64,000 nt of DNA, from contig OZ241368.1 of the NCBI GenBank assembly GCA_965200525.1, positions 3,782,001-3,846,000 on the forward strand. The letters are read 5' to 3'. The notes under the pieces were generated by a model. It was not told the origin of the DNA, made no database searches, and saw only the letters and a list, made by a program, of their open reading frames with translations. A program made the translations under genes and the position numbers. Positions 38,651-47,222 of this stretch are shown here, piece after piece. Within the stretch, counting starts at the first letter, position 1; each line of letters begins with the position of its first letter. The DNA is from JANNPJ01 sp965200525. GTDB lineage: Bacteria > Actinomycetota > Actinomycetes > Actinomycetales > Kineosporiaceae.

Positions 38651-39898
38651 TCAGGAGGCGTCGCTCGTCGATTTGGCCATGACCGCCAGGCCGACGACCG
38701 CGAGGAGCCCGAGGGCAGCCGGGATGAGGAACACGTGCGGGAGCCCGATGGTGCCGGCGCCCAGGCCGCCGGCGACGCCGCCCAGGGCGGAGCTCAGCGC
38801 GGTCGAGCTCAGGAAGATCGCGGATGCGGTGGCGACGGCGGACGGCAGCAGTCGCTGGGCGACGATGATGCCGAGCGCGGCGAACACGCCCCACACCCCG
38901 CCCATCAGGATCTGCCCGGCGAACAGCCCCGCGGCGGTGCCGGTCAGGGCGAAACACAGGTTGGCGGCGACTCCGAAGGCGGCGCCCAGCACCATCAGCC
39001 GCAGCACACCGATCCGGCGGGACACGATCACGGCGACCGGCATCAGCACGATCTCGACGAGCGGCTGGATGCCGATGATCGCGCCGCTGAGTCCGGAGGC
39101 GAACCCGAGCCGGTCGTTCATGTAGATCGGCAGGTAGGCGTATTTGATCGATTCCCCGGCGTAGACGAGGACGTACAGCCCGGTGAAGGCGAGCAGCGGC
39201 AGCATGGTGCGCACACCGGGGCGCTTGTGGTGTTCCACCACGGCGACGACCCGCGGAGTGCGCAGCGTGCCCAGCGGGACGATCTGGGCCAGCGTGCAGA
39301 TCGCCGTCGCCAGCAGCATGGTGCGCAGTGACGTGTGTGCGGCCAGCAACGATCCCGCGACCGGGCCGACCACCCAGCCCGCGGTGAGCGCCATCCGGAC
39401 CACGGTCACGACGCCGTCGTTCGCCGGATGCGGGTGAGTGCTCAATTCGTCGTGGAGGGCCGCGAACAACTGGGAGGTGGCGGCGCCGGCCAGGCCGAGC
39501 AGCAGGGCGCTCACCACGTACGGCATCCACAGTTGGGGCGAATACGCGATCGCGGCCCAGCCCGCGAACCCGGCGACGGCACAGATCCGGAACAGCCCCA
39601 GACGTCGGCCGCTGCGGTCGGACCGCGCGCCGACCAGATAGCCGGCCACCGGGGCGGTGAGGTTGGTCAGATAGAACAACCCCGCCGCGGTCAGCGACGC
39701 ACCCAGATCGTTGACCAGGTACGACGCGATCTGGGGCGCGGCGGCCGAGAACCCCAGCGCGGACAGGAACACCGCCACGGTTGCCCCCCGGTAGAGCGGG
39801 GACGCCAGGGTCAACTGCATCGCCGACATCCCCGCACCGGGTGCCGGCTCAGGCCGCTTCTCGCCGGCCGGGTGCTCTTCGGTCGTCATGCCGTCCAT
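38651..39898 (-). CDS. MFS transporter, sugar-efflux (Set-like) type
   Basis: A 415-residue protein with twelve predicted helices. LSALGFSAAAPQIASYLVND, the loop LVGARSDRSGRRLGLFRICA (the MFS signature after helix 2) and NDRLGFASGLSGAIIGIQPL are typical of the SetA/SetB-like sugar efflux group. The N-terminal 25 residues are charged and cytoplasmic. Start at ATG 39898 with GGGAGCGGC just upstream; an ATG at 39889 is also possible. The long open frame upstream crosses the tRNA region and is not coding. Confidence 0.85.
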   Translation of the reverse strand: MDGMTTEEHPAGEKRPEPAPGAGMSAMQLTLASPLYRGATVAVFLSALGFSAAAPQIASYLVNDLGASLTAAGLFYLTNLTAPVAGYLVGARSDRSGRRLGLFRICAVAGFAGWAAIAYSPQLWMPYVVSALLLGLAGAATSQLFAALHDELSTHPHPANDGVVTVVRMALTAGWVVGPVAGSLLAAHTSLRTMLLATAICTLAQIVPLGTLRTPRVVAVVEHHKRPGVRTMLPLLAFTGLYVLVYAGESIKYAYLPIYMNDRLGFASGLSGAIIGIQPLVEIVLMPVAVIVSRRIGVLRLMVLGAAFGVAANLCFALTGTAAGLFAGQILMGGVWGVFAALGIIVAQRLLPSAVATASAIFLSSTALSSALGGVAGGLGAGTIGLPHVFLIPAALGLLAVVGLAVMAKSTSDAS

Positions 39899-40245
39899 GC
39901 CGCTCCCACCGCCGGAATCCGGGGCCCAGATGCCGGCGGGGCCGGGCGAGCCGGATCGCACGCTAGGGGCGGGAGCGGTTCCAGGAACACCGTCGAGGTC
40001 GATCTTCCCCCGGCGCGGCCAGTGGTCCAGGCCCGACCGAAGAGGGTTTTGGCCGCGAGCCGGTAGAGGGATCCGTTTTCGCAGGACCGGATGACTCCGG
40101 AGAATCGCCGTTTCGTGGAGGCCTCGTGAAGTGGATCTCGGTGGACGTTTCCAGCGATCCTGGATACCGGGGGGTTGATAGGAGCCGTGATGTTGGGCGT
40201 GACTCCAGTTCGGTCCGTGGACGGCATGATTGTGGGTGATCAGGG
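39899..40245. other. Intergenic region, no gene supported
   Basis: About 350 bases between the MFS gene and the tRNA. Open frames exist on both strands but lack ribosome sites and family-like sequence. It presumably holds the MFS promoter; I see no confident -35/-10 pair or operator. Confidence 0.5.
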
Positions 40246-40318
40246 TGCCCCCGGCAGGAATCGGACCTGCGACACTCGGTTTAGGAAACCGATGCTCTAT
40301 CCACTGAGCTACGGGGGC
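40246..40318 (-). tRNA. tRNA-Arg (anticodon CCT)
   Basis: A complete 73-base cloverleaf on the minus strand: acceptor arms GCCCCCG/CGGGGGC, D stem GCTC/GAGC with loop AGTGGATA, anticodon stem TCGGT/ACCGA with loop TTCCTAA (anticodon CCT, reading AGG), and T stem GCAGG/CCTGC with loop TCCGATT. The discriminator base is A and the CCA end is not encoded. The T loop starts TCC rather than TTC. The -10-like TAACCT at 40366-40371 (minus) may belong to its promoter. Confidence 0.95.
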
Positions 40319-40629
40319 CTTGCTCGCCGCGAGCGCGAGCGCAGCGGGGCAAACCGCCACCGGAAAGGTTACCGGACGGCGAGCGCTCACCCGGATGGTC
40401 GCCGCCGGACCGCTGACAACCGGCCACCACCCTCGACGCAGGCAGCAAGATCGGCGGGCTGAGCAGGCCGGATACCCGCAAACCGGGCCGTCGCTGGGCC
40501 GATCGGGCCAGTGTCACCCGCTCGGAGGCTGCGGGAATGCGGGGCCGCGGTCGACGATGTAGGTACGAAAGTTCCGCACAGATGGCCGGCGACCGCCGTA
40601 CATCGAGAGATCAGCGAGAGAGGTGAGTC
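40319..40629. other. Intergenic region upstream of the tRNA and a small gene
   Basis: About 310 bases with the tRNA promoter on one side and the leader of the small gene at 40630 on the other. TAGGTA near 40559 is a possible -10 for the latter. No other gene or structured RNA is evident. Confidence 0.4.
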
Positions 40630-40902
40630 ATGAGCGTTGGTGGAGTGGAGCCTGCACCAGCCGTTTACCTCTCGCCGCAAGCGATTAGTCCGCTGTCGGC
40701 GAGTCATGAACCGATTGCGTTGGCCTTGGCCGCGCGTCCCGATCTGGCTGAGCCGGCCGGGACCTCCGCATCCAAGAATGCCAACAAGAACCAGGACGCC
40801 CACACGTTGGCCCAGCAGAAGAAGCCTCCCGTGCAGGAGCTGCAGCCGCAGCCCACCACCGCGGGGGTGGCCTCTGTGGGTCGAGTGGACGTCTACGTCT
40901 GA
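40630..40902 (+). CDS. Small hypothetical protein
   Basis: 90 residues, probably disordered: rich in Ala, Pro and Gln, with a polar central stretch (SASKNANKNQDAHTLAQQKK) and a hydrophobic end VASVGRVDVYV. No membrane segment, signal or family is recognised. The coding call rests on a good ribosome site (GAGAGAGGTGAGTC before the ATG), normal codon use and a non-overlapped position. It precedes the GGDEF gene, which is on the other strand. Confidence 0.5.
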   Translation: MSVGGVEPAPAVYLSPQAISPLSASHEPIALALAARPDLAEPAGTSASKNANKNQDAHTLAQQKKPPVQELQPQPTTAGVASVGRVDVYV

Positions 40903-40991
40903 ACCGCCAGGAGGGTCCGGGTCTGGTTGCCGCTGCAGCCGCGCCCGGGCCCTTCATGGTTTTGCCTGATCCCGCGGTGAGGCCGGTGAAG

Positions 40992-42695
40992 TCATACCGG
41001 CGTCTCGGGGCTGAGGACGGGCGTGCCGTCGCCCCCGCGTTTCGACTCGTACATCGCGGTATCCGCGAGCGCGACCAGCGAATCCGCGCTCAGGTGGTGA
41101 GAAGAGCCGGCGGCCGCCACGGCCAGGGACACACCGATGCTGGCCTGCAGGTCGACCACGCCGCCGACCACCGGCACCCGATGTCGTAGGCAGGCGCTGA
41201 TCCGCTCACCGACGGCCAGGGCCTCCGCGGGCGTGCTCACGCCGTGGCAGATGAGCAGGAACTCGTCGCCGCCGATCCGCCCGACCAGGTCGCGGCTGCG
41301 CAGTTGGCCGCTCAGGGCGGTGGCGACGTGAACCAGGAGGTCGTCGCCGACGGCGTGGCCGAACTCGTCGTTGACCGGCTTGAACTCGTCCAGGTCGACG
41401 AAGACCACCGCCAGCCCCGCGGCAGACTCCAGGTCGCCGAGCTCAGCCAGGGCCTGATCGAGCGCGGTCATGGTCGAGGCCCGGTTGTGGCACCCGGTGA
41501 GGGCGTCGAAGGTGGCCCGCACCCGCAGTTCCTCGCGCATCCGGGCGGCCTCGGTGACGTCGCTGACGGTCACGATCGCGCCGGGCGCCCCTTCCTGGTC
41601 GGAGAGGGCGGTGAGGGTGATCGCGCACCGGCGGGCTTCGGGGCCGGCCCGGCGCCCCGGATCGGGCAGCAGGACGGCGACCTCGATCTCCTGGTCGAGC
41701 TGGTCGTCGAGGACGGCGCTGAGCGCGGCCTCGAGGGCGGGCCGGTCATCCGGGGCCACCGTGGCCAGCTGCTCCTGCACCGTGGTGGCGTCGCTGACCC
41801 CGAGGATGCGCGGCAGCCGGGCGTTGATGTAGCCCACGGTCCGGTCGGTGTGCACCAGGAACAGGCCGACCGGCAGCGACTCGGTGAGCCGGCGGAACAG
41901 CTTCTCCCGCTGGTCGATGGCCTCGTAGGCGGCCATCTCGTCGGAGATGTCGGTGAGCTCGGCCAGCACGTAGGCCTGTTCGGGATCCTCGTGGTGGTGG
42001 TAGCTGTGCTCGACCTCCACCCACAGCCAGCCGCCGTCCTTCGTCCGGTGGCGCACCCGGATCCGCATCGGCCGGCGGGTGGCGGTGAAGTCGATCCAGT
42101 CCGAGATCGCCCGCTCGTGGTCCTCAGGATGCAGGAAGGCCAGCGAGCGCCGTCCGACCAGGTCCTCGCGGTCCAGGCCGAGCATCCGCTCCGCCTGCTC
42201 GTCGACGTCGGTGATGGTGGCGTACGGGTTCTTGGTCAGCCGGCCGGTCCGCGGGCGCAGGGTCGCGGTCGTCCCGACCACCACCTCCTCGCCGCCGGCG
42301 GCGCCATCCTCGAGGGGCACGACCAGGCCCAGCCGGACGCCGTACCGGTGGCGGGCGTCCAGCAGCAGGATCGTGATCGGCCGCTCCGGGGCCCCGAGCA
42401 GCCGGACGGCGCACCGGGCCATGCCCCGCTGGCGGGCCTGGTCCCAGGCCTTGAGGGCGATGCCGCGATCGGCCGGCACGATCAGGCCGAGCATGCCGGA
42501 GGGGACGTCGGGCACGGGGATGGTCTCGAAGCCGGCGAACTGCTCCGCCGGCGGCAGCTCGACCTGGGTTCCGTCGTCCGACATGGCGGTCAGCCGGGCG
42601 TCGGGGTGCTTGCTCAGCAGCGCGTCCAGGGCCCGGTCCAGCACCTCGGTCTCGAGAGCGCCGTCAGTCACGGACAATGCATCGACCGGGGCCAC
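40992..42695 (-). CDS. PAS-GGDEF diguanylate cyclase
   Basis: About 567 residues. Two PAS domains lie at roughly 165-290 (TKNPYATITDVDEQAERMLG, FLHPEDHERAI, RTKDGGWLWVEVEHSY) and 295-410 (LFRRLTESLPVGLFLVHTDR), then a GGDEF domain with IGGDEFLLICH near residue 475 and an inhibitory RxxD (RSRD) five residues before it. The active-site motif is intact, so it should make cyclic di-GMP, with product feedback. No EAL domain or membrane helix. The start is uncertain: GTG at 42695, with alternatives at 42722 and 42671, none with a clear ribosome site. It is 47 bases downstream of the secreted-protein gene and probably cotranscribed. Confidence 0.85.
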   Translation of the reverse strand: MAPVDALSVTDGALETEVLDRALDALLSKHPDARLTAMSDDGTQVELPPAEQFAGFETIPVPDVPSGMLGLIVPADRGIALKAWDQARQRGMARCAVRLLGAPERPITILLLDARHRYGVRLGLVVPLEDGAAGGEEVVVGTTATLRPRTGRLTKNPYATITDVDEQAERMLGLDREDLVGRRSLAFLHPEDHERAISDWIDFTATRRPMRIRVRHRTKDGGWLWVEVEHSYHHHEDPEQAYVLAELTDISDEMAAYEAIDQREKLFRRLTESLPVGLFLVHTDRTVGYINARLPRILGVSDATTVQEQLATVAPDDRPALEAALSAVLDDQLDQEIEVAVLLPDPGRRAGPEARRCAITLTALSDQEGAPGAIVTVSDVTEAARMREELRVRATFDALTGCHNRASTMTALDQALAELGDLESAAGLAVVFVDLDEFKPVNDEFGHAVGDDLLVHVATALSGQLRSRDLVGRIGGDEFLLICHGVSTPAEALAVGERISACLRHRVPVVGGVVDLQASIGVSLAVAAAGSSHHLSADSLVALADTAMYESKRGGDGTPVLSPETPV

Positions 42696-42742
42696 CGCGT
42701 GCTTGAGCCGGCGGCCGGGCACTCGCGGCCCGGTGGCCGGGA

Positions 42743-43495
42743 TCAGAGGATGGTGATGGTCTCGGTCTCGCCGCGGGTCGGGCGGTAGGCCCGGCCGTTC
42801 TGCTCCGGCGCATGGTTCATCGCCAGCAGGAAGAACCGGTAGGCCCCACCGCTCTTCAGCCCCGGAATGGTGACCGCGACGTTCTTGCAGGTCTTCGGGG
42901 CGGCCACGTCGACAAAGGTGATCGGCGTGCCGGCGCCCTGGACCGGGTACCCGACCGGGTTGCTCCCGGTGGTCCCGACCGGCACCACGGCGATCTGGTA
43001 CGACACGGTGTCCGGGTCGCCCAGGTCCCACCAGGTCACCTTGGCCGAACCGGTGCCGACCGGCACCGCCGTCAGCAGTTCGGCGTTGAAGCCCTGGCTG
43101 TGCGGCTGGGGGCACGACGTCATCGGCTTGAGCGAGTAGCGGCGCATCGGCGGCGGCGCGGAGAAGTGGAAGTGGATCGGGTCCTCCGGCGGGGCCACCG
43201 CGGGCCGTTCCGGGGTCATCGGCGCGGCCGGCTTCTTGGCCTGGGGGATGCCGCGCAGCGACGACCACTCGGGCCGGTCGTCGAAGTACTGCCAGTCGGC
43301 GACCTTGGCCGCCTTGATCGCGGTCCCGTCCGGCGCGGCCGGCGCCTTCGGGTGCGAGGTCAGGCCTTCGGCATAGGTGACGGCGTCGGTCAGCACCGGG
43401 TCGAGAGTGCCCGAGGCCACCAGGTAGCCGCCCAGGACGGCGACCGCCAGCCCCGCCGTCATCCAGTTCCGGGCTCTGGGCACGCTTCGCCGCAT
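42743..43495 (-). CDS. Secreted or membrane-anchored protein with fibronectin-like C-terminal domain
   Basis: About 250 residues. The N-terminus RRSVPRARNWMTAGLAVAVL has a basic stretch then a single hydrophobic segment (signal or anchor). A Pro-rich stretch follows (PAAPMTPERPAVAPPEDPIH), and the last ~110 residues look like a fibronectin III-type beta domain (GSAKVTWWDLGDPDTVSYQI, NVAVTIPGLKSGGAYRFFLL). No enzyme motif. I start at ATG 43495 because GGAAGG lies nine bases before it; ATG 43513 is in frame upstream. Its gene precedes the diguanylate cyclase, suggesting an extracellular or surface function under the same control. Confidence 0.7.
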   Translation of the reverse strand: MRRSVPRARNWMTAGLAVAVLGGYLVASGTLDPVLTDAVTYAEGLTSHPKAPAAPDGTAIKAAKVADWQYFDDRPEWSSLRGIPQAKKPAAPMTPERPAVAPPEDPIHFHFSAPPPMRRYSLKPMTSCPQPHSQGFNAELLTAVPVGTGSAKVTWWDLGDPDTVSYQIAVVPVGTTGSNPVGYPVQGAGTPITFVDVAAPKTCKNVAVTIPGLKSGGAYRFFLLAMNHAPEQNGRAYRPTRGETETITIL

Positions 43496-43802
43496 CCGCC
43501 TGTGTCCTTCCATGGCCTGACCGATGAGCCGGTCCGTCGGCGCACCGAGACCTCCGGCCTCACCACAGGTCATCGGCATCCGGTGCGGGCACTCGCGGAC
43601 GGGCCCCGCCGCGTCACCCGGACGGCGCACCCGGTTGATCGTGCGGCCGACCGCCGGGCGCGCAACTGCCCTGGTCAGCGGCCGTTCACCCGTTTGTCGC
43701 TTTCCGTGGCCGACGAAAGGCGCGTATGGTGCATCGACGTCGAGGGCGGGTCAACGCCCGAGGCGAGGGAAGTCTCTGACGGGGGTCTGAGGAAGGTTGG
43801 CA
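43496..43802. other. Divergent promoter region between the fibronectin-like and GH16-fold genes
   Basis: About 300 bases without a supportable gene. TATGGT near 43727 is a plausible -10 for the rightward gene. I found no riboswitch-like consensus (including the cyclic di-GMP classes, which I looked for because of the nearby cyclase). Confidence 0.4.
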
Positions 43803-44900
43803 ATGTCTGCGCGCGGCGCTCGCCGGATCGGCGGACGGCTGGCAACGGTGGCCGTCCTGTCCGGACTGCTGCTGCCGTTCGGCTCCCTGCTGGCCGTCAC
43901 GAGCGCGCAGGCGAGCGCCCGGGCCGCGGCCCCCTCGTCCGTCGTCGCGGCGACCAAGCCCAAGAAGAGCTCCTGGAAGACCCACTTCACCGAGACGTTC
44001 AGCGGCAAGTCGCTGCCGGACAACTGCAGCCCCTACACCGGCAAGTACAGCGCCGGTGAGAGCGCCTGGAGCAGCAAGGACGTCGCGGTCTCCAAAGGCA
44101 AGCTGCGCCTGACCCTGGAGAAGAAGTCGATCAGCGGCCAGCCCTACCGCTCCGGCGGTATCGCCTGCCTGAAGTGGGCCCAGAAGTACGGCCGCTACGA
44201 GATCAAGGCCAAGATCCCGGCCGGCAAGGGCATCGACAGCACGATCGCCCTGTTCCCGGTCAAGACCAGCCTCGGCGCCTGGACCGGGATGGAACTGCTG
44301 GGCCCCGGCCCGGACACCGCCTACCTGACCAACGGCTACAAGGACCAGTTCGACCGGGCCCAGGTGCCGGGTACGTACGCCGGGGGGTTCCACACCTACG
44401 TCATCGAGTGGTCGCCCAAGCAGGTCCGAATGACCGTCGACGGCAAGCAGATCTACTACTCGACGAACTCGTTCAGCGGTTCGCGCTGGTTCGCCGTCCT
44501 GCTCAGCAACGGCGACCAGCTCACCGGCGTGCCGGACTCCTCGACCACCCTGCCGGCCGTGCTGCAGGTCGACTCGGTGAAGCTCTCCACCTACACCGGG
44601 GTACCGCCCAAGGCCCAGCCGGTTCCGGTGGCCTCGCCCACGACCGCCGTGGCCGGCCCTTCGCCGACGGCGGTGACGCCGACCTCGGTGGCCAAGCTGC
44701 CCGGCACCTCGGTCACCGCGGCGAGCAAGGCAAGTGCCGAGGACTCCCCGGCTCTGGCCGGTGGCGTCTGGCCCTGGCTGCTCGGCGGCAGCGTGATCGC
44801 GATCTGCGCGATCGCCAGCCTGAACTATCCCGGCTCGCGCCGGGCCCGGCAGGTGGCGGTCAAGCAGGCCGCCGCTCGCCAGGCCGCCGGCCGACGCTGA
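43803..44900 (+). CDS. Secreted GH16-fold (laminarinase-like) protein with degenerate active site and C-terminal anchor
   Basis: A 365-residue protein. A signal peptide (LATVAVLSGLLLPFGSLLAV) is followed by a concanavalin-like GH16 domain (about 55-260: FTETFSGKSLPDN, RYEIKAKIPAGKGIDSTIAL, GGFHTYVIEWSPKQVRMTVD). The catalytic ExDxxE motif is replaced by AWTGMELLG: only the last Glu remains, so glycosidase activity is doubtful and carbohydrate binding is more likely. A Pro/Thr linker (about 265-315) and a C-terminal helix VWPWLLGGSVIAICAIASLN with a basic tail anchor it. ATG 43803 follows AGGAAGG. Confidence 0.8.
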   Translation: MSARGARRIGGRLATVAVLSGLLLPFGSLLAVTSAQASARAAAPSSVVAATKPKKSSWKTHFTETFSGKSLPDNCSPYTGKYSAGESAWSSKDVAVSKGKLRLTLEKKSISGQPYRSGGIACLKWAQKYGRYEIKAKIPAGKGIDSTIALFPVKTSLGAWTGMELLGPGPDTAYLTNGYKDQFDRAQVPGTYAGGFHTYVIEWSPKQVRMTVDGKQIYYSTNSFSGSRWFAVLLSNGDQLTGVPDSSTTLPAVLQVDSVKLSTYTGVPPKAQPVPVASPTTAVAGPSPTAVTPTSVAKLPGTSVTAASKASAEDSPALAGGVWPWLLGGSVIAICAIASLNYPGSRRARQVAVKQAAARQAAGRR

Positions 44901-44936
44901 CCCGGGGGGCCGGGCCCGACGGCTCGGACCCTGGCT

Positions 44937-45647
44937 TTACGTCGGCAGGGGCGCGGCCAGCGGGGCCAGCGCCTGGGCGGTCGCGGCCAGCAGGTGCTTC
45001 TGGGTCGGCAGCAGCTCGGTCCCGGTCGCGGTCACCAGCAGGCCGCCGGCCGCCAGCGGCATCGCCACCGCCGACCCGGCGGTGGCCGGGCGGGCCTCGA
45101 CCCCGGAGTGCAGCAAGGTCGAGATCACCCTGGTTCCGTCGACCGCCAGCAGCTGCGAGCGCAGGGTGTGGCGCAGTTCGGGGCGGCCGTCGCGGGTCAG
45201 CCGGGCCCGCCCCGTCCAGGCCCCGCCGGGCTCGTGCGAGCGCCCCAGCAGCACCTGCTCGACCAGCCGGACCTGCCCCGAGCCGGCCAGTTCGACGACC
45301 GTGCTCGCCTCGTGCTCGGCGCCGTGACAGATCACCGTCGGCTCGGTCGCGACGTCGAGGAACGCCTCGTCGGCCACGGTCAGCTCCAGCCGCAGCCGTG
45401 AGTCCGGCCGCTGCCCGCCGGGCTGGATGATCGTCGCCCCGGCGCTGCGCACGGCCAGGGTGGCCCCCGGGCCCACCTCGATCGCGATGGTCACGTCGTC
45501 ACCGCCGAGCGGCCCGGCCGCCGTCCCGACCAGGTGGACGACGGCCTCGCCGGTCTGGCGGGCGGCGTAGTGGGTGCCGCCGCGGATGCTGGCGACCACG
45601 GTGCGGCCCGCGCGCAGGTGCGCGCTGATGTCGATCCGGCTGTGCAT
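44937..45647 (-). CDS. ureD: Urease accessory protein UreD (UreH)
   Basis: A 236-residue UreD-type chaperone, the scaffold that binds apo-urease with UreF and UreG for nickel insertion. Typical blocks are THYAARQTGEAVVHLVGTAA, GPLGGDDVTIAIEVGPGATL, SAGATIIQPGG and EQVLLGRSHEPGGAWTGRAR. Its ATG at 45647 directly abuts the ureG stop. Last gene of the ureABCFGD operon; convergent with the GH16-fold gene. Confidence 0.9.
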   Translation of the reverse strand: MHSRIDISAHLRAGRTVVASIRGGTHYAARQTGEAVVHLVGTAAGPLGGDDVTIAIEVGPGATLAVRSAGATIIQPGGQRPDSRLRLELTVADEAFLDVATEPTVICHGAEHEASTVVELAGSGQVRLVEQVLLGRSHEPGGAWTGRARLTRDGRPELRHTLRSQLLAVDGTRVISTLLHSGVEARPATAGSAVAMPLAAGGLLVTATGTELLPTQKHLLAATAQALAPLAAPLPT

Positions 45648-46424
45648 TTAGCCGGCCGCAGCAGCCGTGGGGTGGGTGTGGCTGTGCCCCTCGTCGTGGC
45701 GGTGGGTCGGCTCCAGATAACTCATCACCCAGTTGACGACGTCCGTGGCCTGCGGATCCTCGCGCAGCGACTGCAGCACGACCGGGCCCTCACCACGCAC
45801 CCGGTGGGCGTCTCCGGCCATCACCTCGAGGTCGGCCCCGACCATCGCGGCCAGGTCGATCTTGTTGATCACCAGCAGGTCGGCGGTGGTGACGCCGGGC
45901 CCGCCCTTGCGCGGCACCTTGTCGCCGCCGGCGACGTCGACCACGAAGATCTGCACGTCGATCAGGCCCTTGCTGAACGAGGCGGTCAGGTTGTCGCCAC
46001 CGGACTCGACCAGCACCAGGTCGAGCGGGGGCAGCCGCTCGATCAGGTCGTCGATGGCGTCCAGGTTGGCGGTGATGTCGTCGCGGATCGCGGTGTGCGG
46101 GCAGCACCCGGTCTGCACGGCGACGATCCGCTCGTCGGGCAGGACGGCGTTGCGGCGCAGGAAGTCGGCGTCCTCGGTGGTGTAGATGTCATTGGTGACG
46201 ACGCCCAGCGACAGGCGCTCGCCCAGTACCCGGCACAGGGCCGCGACCAGCGCGGTCTTGCCCGAGCCGACCGGCCCGCCGATGCCGACCCGCAGCGGGC
46301 CGTTCTCGCCGGACAACCGGCCCGGGCCGGCCAGGTGGCCGTGCGGGTCGAGGTCGGTGATCTCGTGGGGCAGGGCGCCGAGCCGGGGCACGGCGCTCGT
46401 CCGGAAGGCGGTCGATTCGCTCAT
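45648..46424 (-). CDS. ureG: Urease accessory GTPase UreG
   Basis: A 258-residue SIMIBI-class GTPase. P-loop GIGGPVGSGKTALVAALCRV, switch region VTNDIYTTEDADFL, the nickel-binding CPH in VQTGCCPHTAIRDD, ESGGDNLTASFSKGLID, and the base-recognition NKID are all present. The C-terminus carries an unusual His-rich tail, HRHDEGHSHTH. The ATG at 46424 is 7 bases after the ureF stop. It delivers nickel to the urease active site using GTP. Confidence 0.95.
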   Translation of the reverse strand: MSESTAFRTSAVPRLGALPHEITDLDPHGHLAGPGRLSGENGPLRVGIGGPVGSGKTALVAALCRVLGERLSLGVVTNDIYTTEDADFLRRNAVLPDERIVAVQTGCCPHTAIRDDITANLDAIDDLIERLPPLDLVLVESGGDNLTASFSKGLIDVQIFVVDVAGGDKVPRKGGPGVTTADLLVINKIDLAAMVGADLEVMAGDAHRVRGEGPVVLQSLREDPQATDVVNWVMSYLEPTHRHDEGHSHTHPTAAAAG

Positions 46425-46431
46425 CGGCAGG

Positions 46432-47100
46432 TCAGGACGCAAAGAGACGCTCCTCTCGGGCTGCGTGGCGCTCGGCCAGCAGGTCCAGCAACGGATCGGA
46501 ATCATCAGGAAGGTCGATGGCGGCCGCGGCCACCTGCTCGATCGCCGGGCCCAGGCGCACGGTGACGGCGGCCACCGCCACCGGGTCGAGGGCCAGCAGG
46601 CGCTGGGCCGCGGTCGAGGGGGCGCTGACCGACAGGTAGGCGGTCACCAGCGCGGCGCCGTCCGGGGCGACCCCGCCGGCGGCGGCCGCGCAGCCCAGCA
46701 CCAGCGGGTGGTGCGGCCGGAGCCCCAGGTCGCTCCAGCTCAGCGTGGCCGAAGGGGCGGCCCAGGCCGAGCGGGCCGTGCGGATCAGCCCCCGGCCCTG
46801 AGCGCGCGACGCCGCTCGCTGGGCCGGTGAGGGGGTGCGGGCGTCGGCCTCGACGTCCAGCCGGCGCAACTGTTCGGCGGCGTCCTCGAACTGGGTGCCG
46901 GCACAGGCGGCGGCGGCCAGGCCCGCGCTGACCAGGCCGGCCGTGCGCAACCGGCGCTCCAGGAACGCCTCCAGCGTGAGGACGTCGTGCACGAGGCGAT
47001 CGGTGATGGCCTGCTCGACGCCGCCGGAGTGCACGTGGCCACCGCTGGGCAGTCGCTGGTCGGCGAGGGCTAGCAGGGTGGCGGAAGCGATCGGCAGCAC
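46432..47100 (-). CDS. ureF: Urease accessory protein UreF
   Basis: A 222-residue all-helical UreF. It begins LPIASATLLALADQRLPSGGHVHSGGVEQA, the family N-terminus, and carries the conserved helical core (LTLEAFLERRLRTAGLVSAG, HHPLVLGCAAAAGG). UreF gates the UreG GTPase in the activation complex. The GTG at 47100 is the only reasonable start, yet no ribosome site is visible before it. A 122-base gap with a long hairpin separates it from ureC, so its expression may be set separately. Confidence 0.88.
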   Translation of the reverse strand: MLPIASATLLALADQRLPSGGHVHSGGVEQAITDRLVHDVLTLEAFLERRLRTAGLVSAGLAAAACAGTQFEDAAEQLRRLDVEADARTPSPAQRAASRAQGRGLIRTARSAWAAPSATLSWSDLGLRPHHPLVLGCAAAAGGVAPDGAALVTAYLSVSAPSTAAQRLLALDPVAVAAVTVRLGPAIEQVAAAAIDLPDDSDPLLDLLAERHAAREERLFAS

Positions 47101-47146
47101 CGGGTCAGCGTAGATGTCCCGTGTTACGGGTGATAGCCGGACACTG

Positions 47147-47207
47147 GAACACGCAGAAGTGCGGTCCGAAGCCCTGAAGGGGGCTGCGAGCCGACTTCTG
47201 CGTGTTC
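47147..47207. repeat. Long intergenic hairpin between ureC and ureF
   Basis: Perfect 14-base arms GAACACGCAGAAGT (47147-47160) and ACTTCTGCGTGTTC (47194-47207) flank a 33-base loop. The outer flanks CACTG and TGGTG nearly extend the stem. Within the transcribed urease operon it could attenuate or process the message. It resembles in size and in its CCAGAAC/GTTCTGG ends the hairpin at 56648-56732. Confidence 0.6.
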
Positions 47208-47222
47208 TGGTGTACCTCGATC

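Noticed and set aside
39886..40227. A 113-codon minus-strand frame between the MFS gene and the tRNA
   Set aside because: No ribosome site, no family-like sequence and overlap with the start of the MFS gene.
43496..43802. Possible cyclic di-GMP riboswitch near the GGDEF gene
   Set aside because: I could not find the conserved core sequences of either class in the leader.
47147..47207. The ureC-ureF hairpin as an integration attachment site or insertion sequence end
   Set aside because: There is no transposase, no target duplication and no interruption of a gene; a structured RNA element is simpler.
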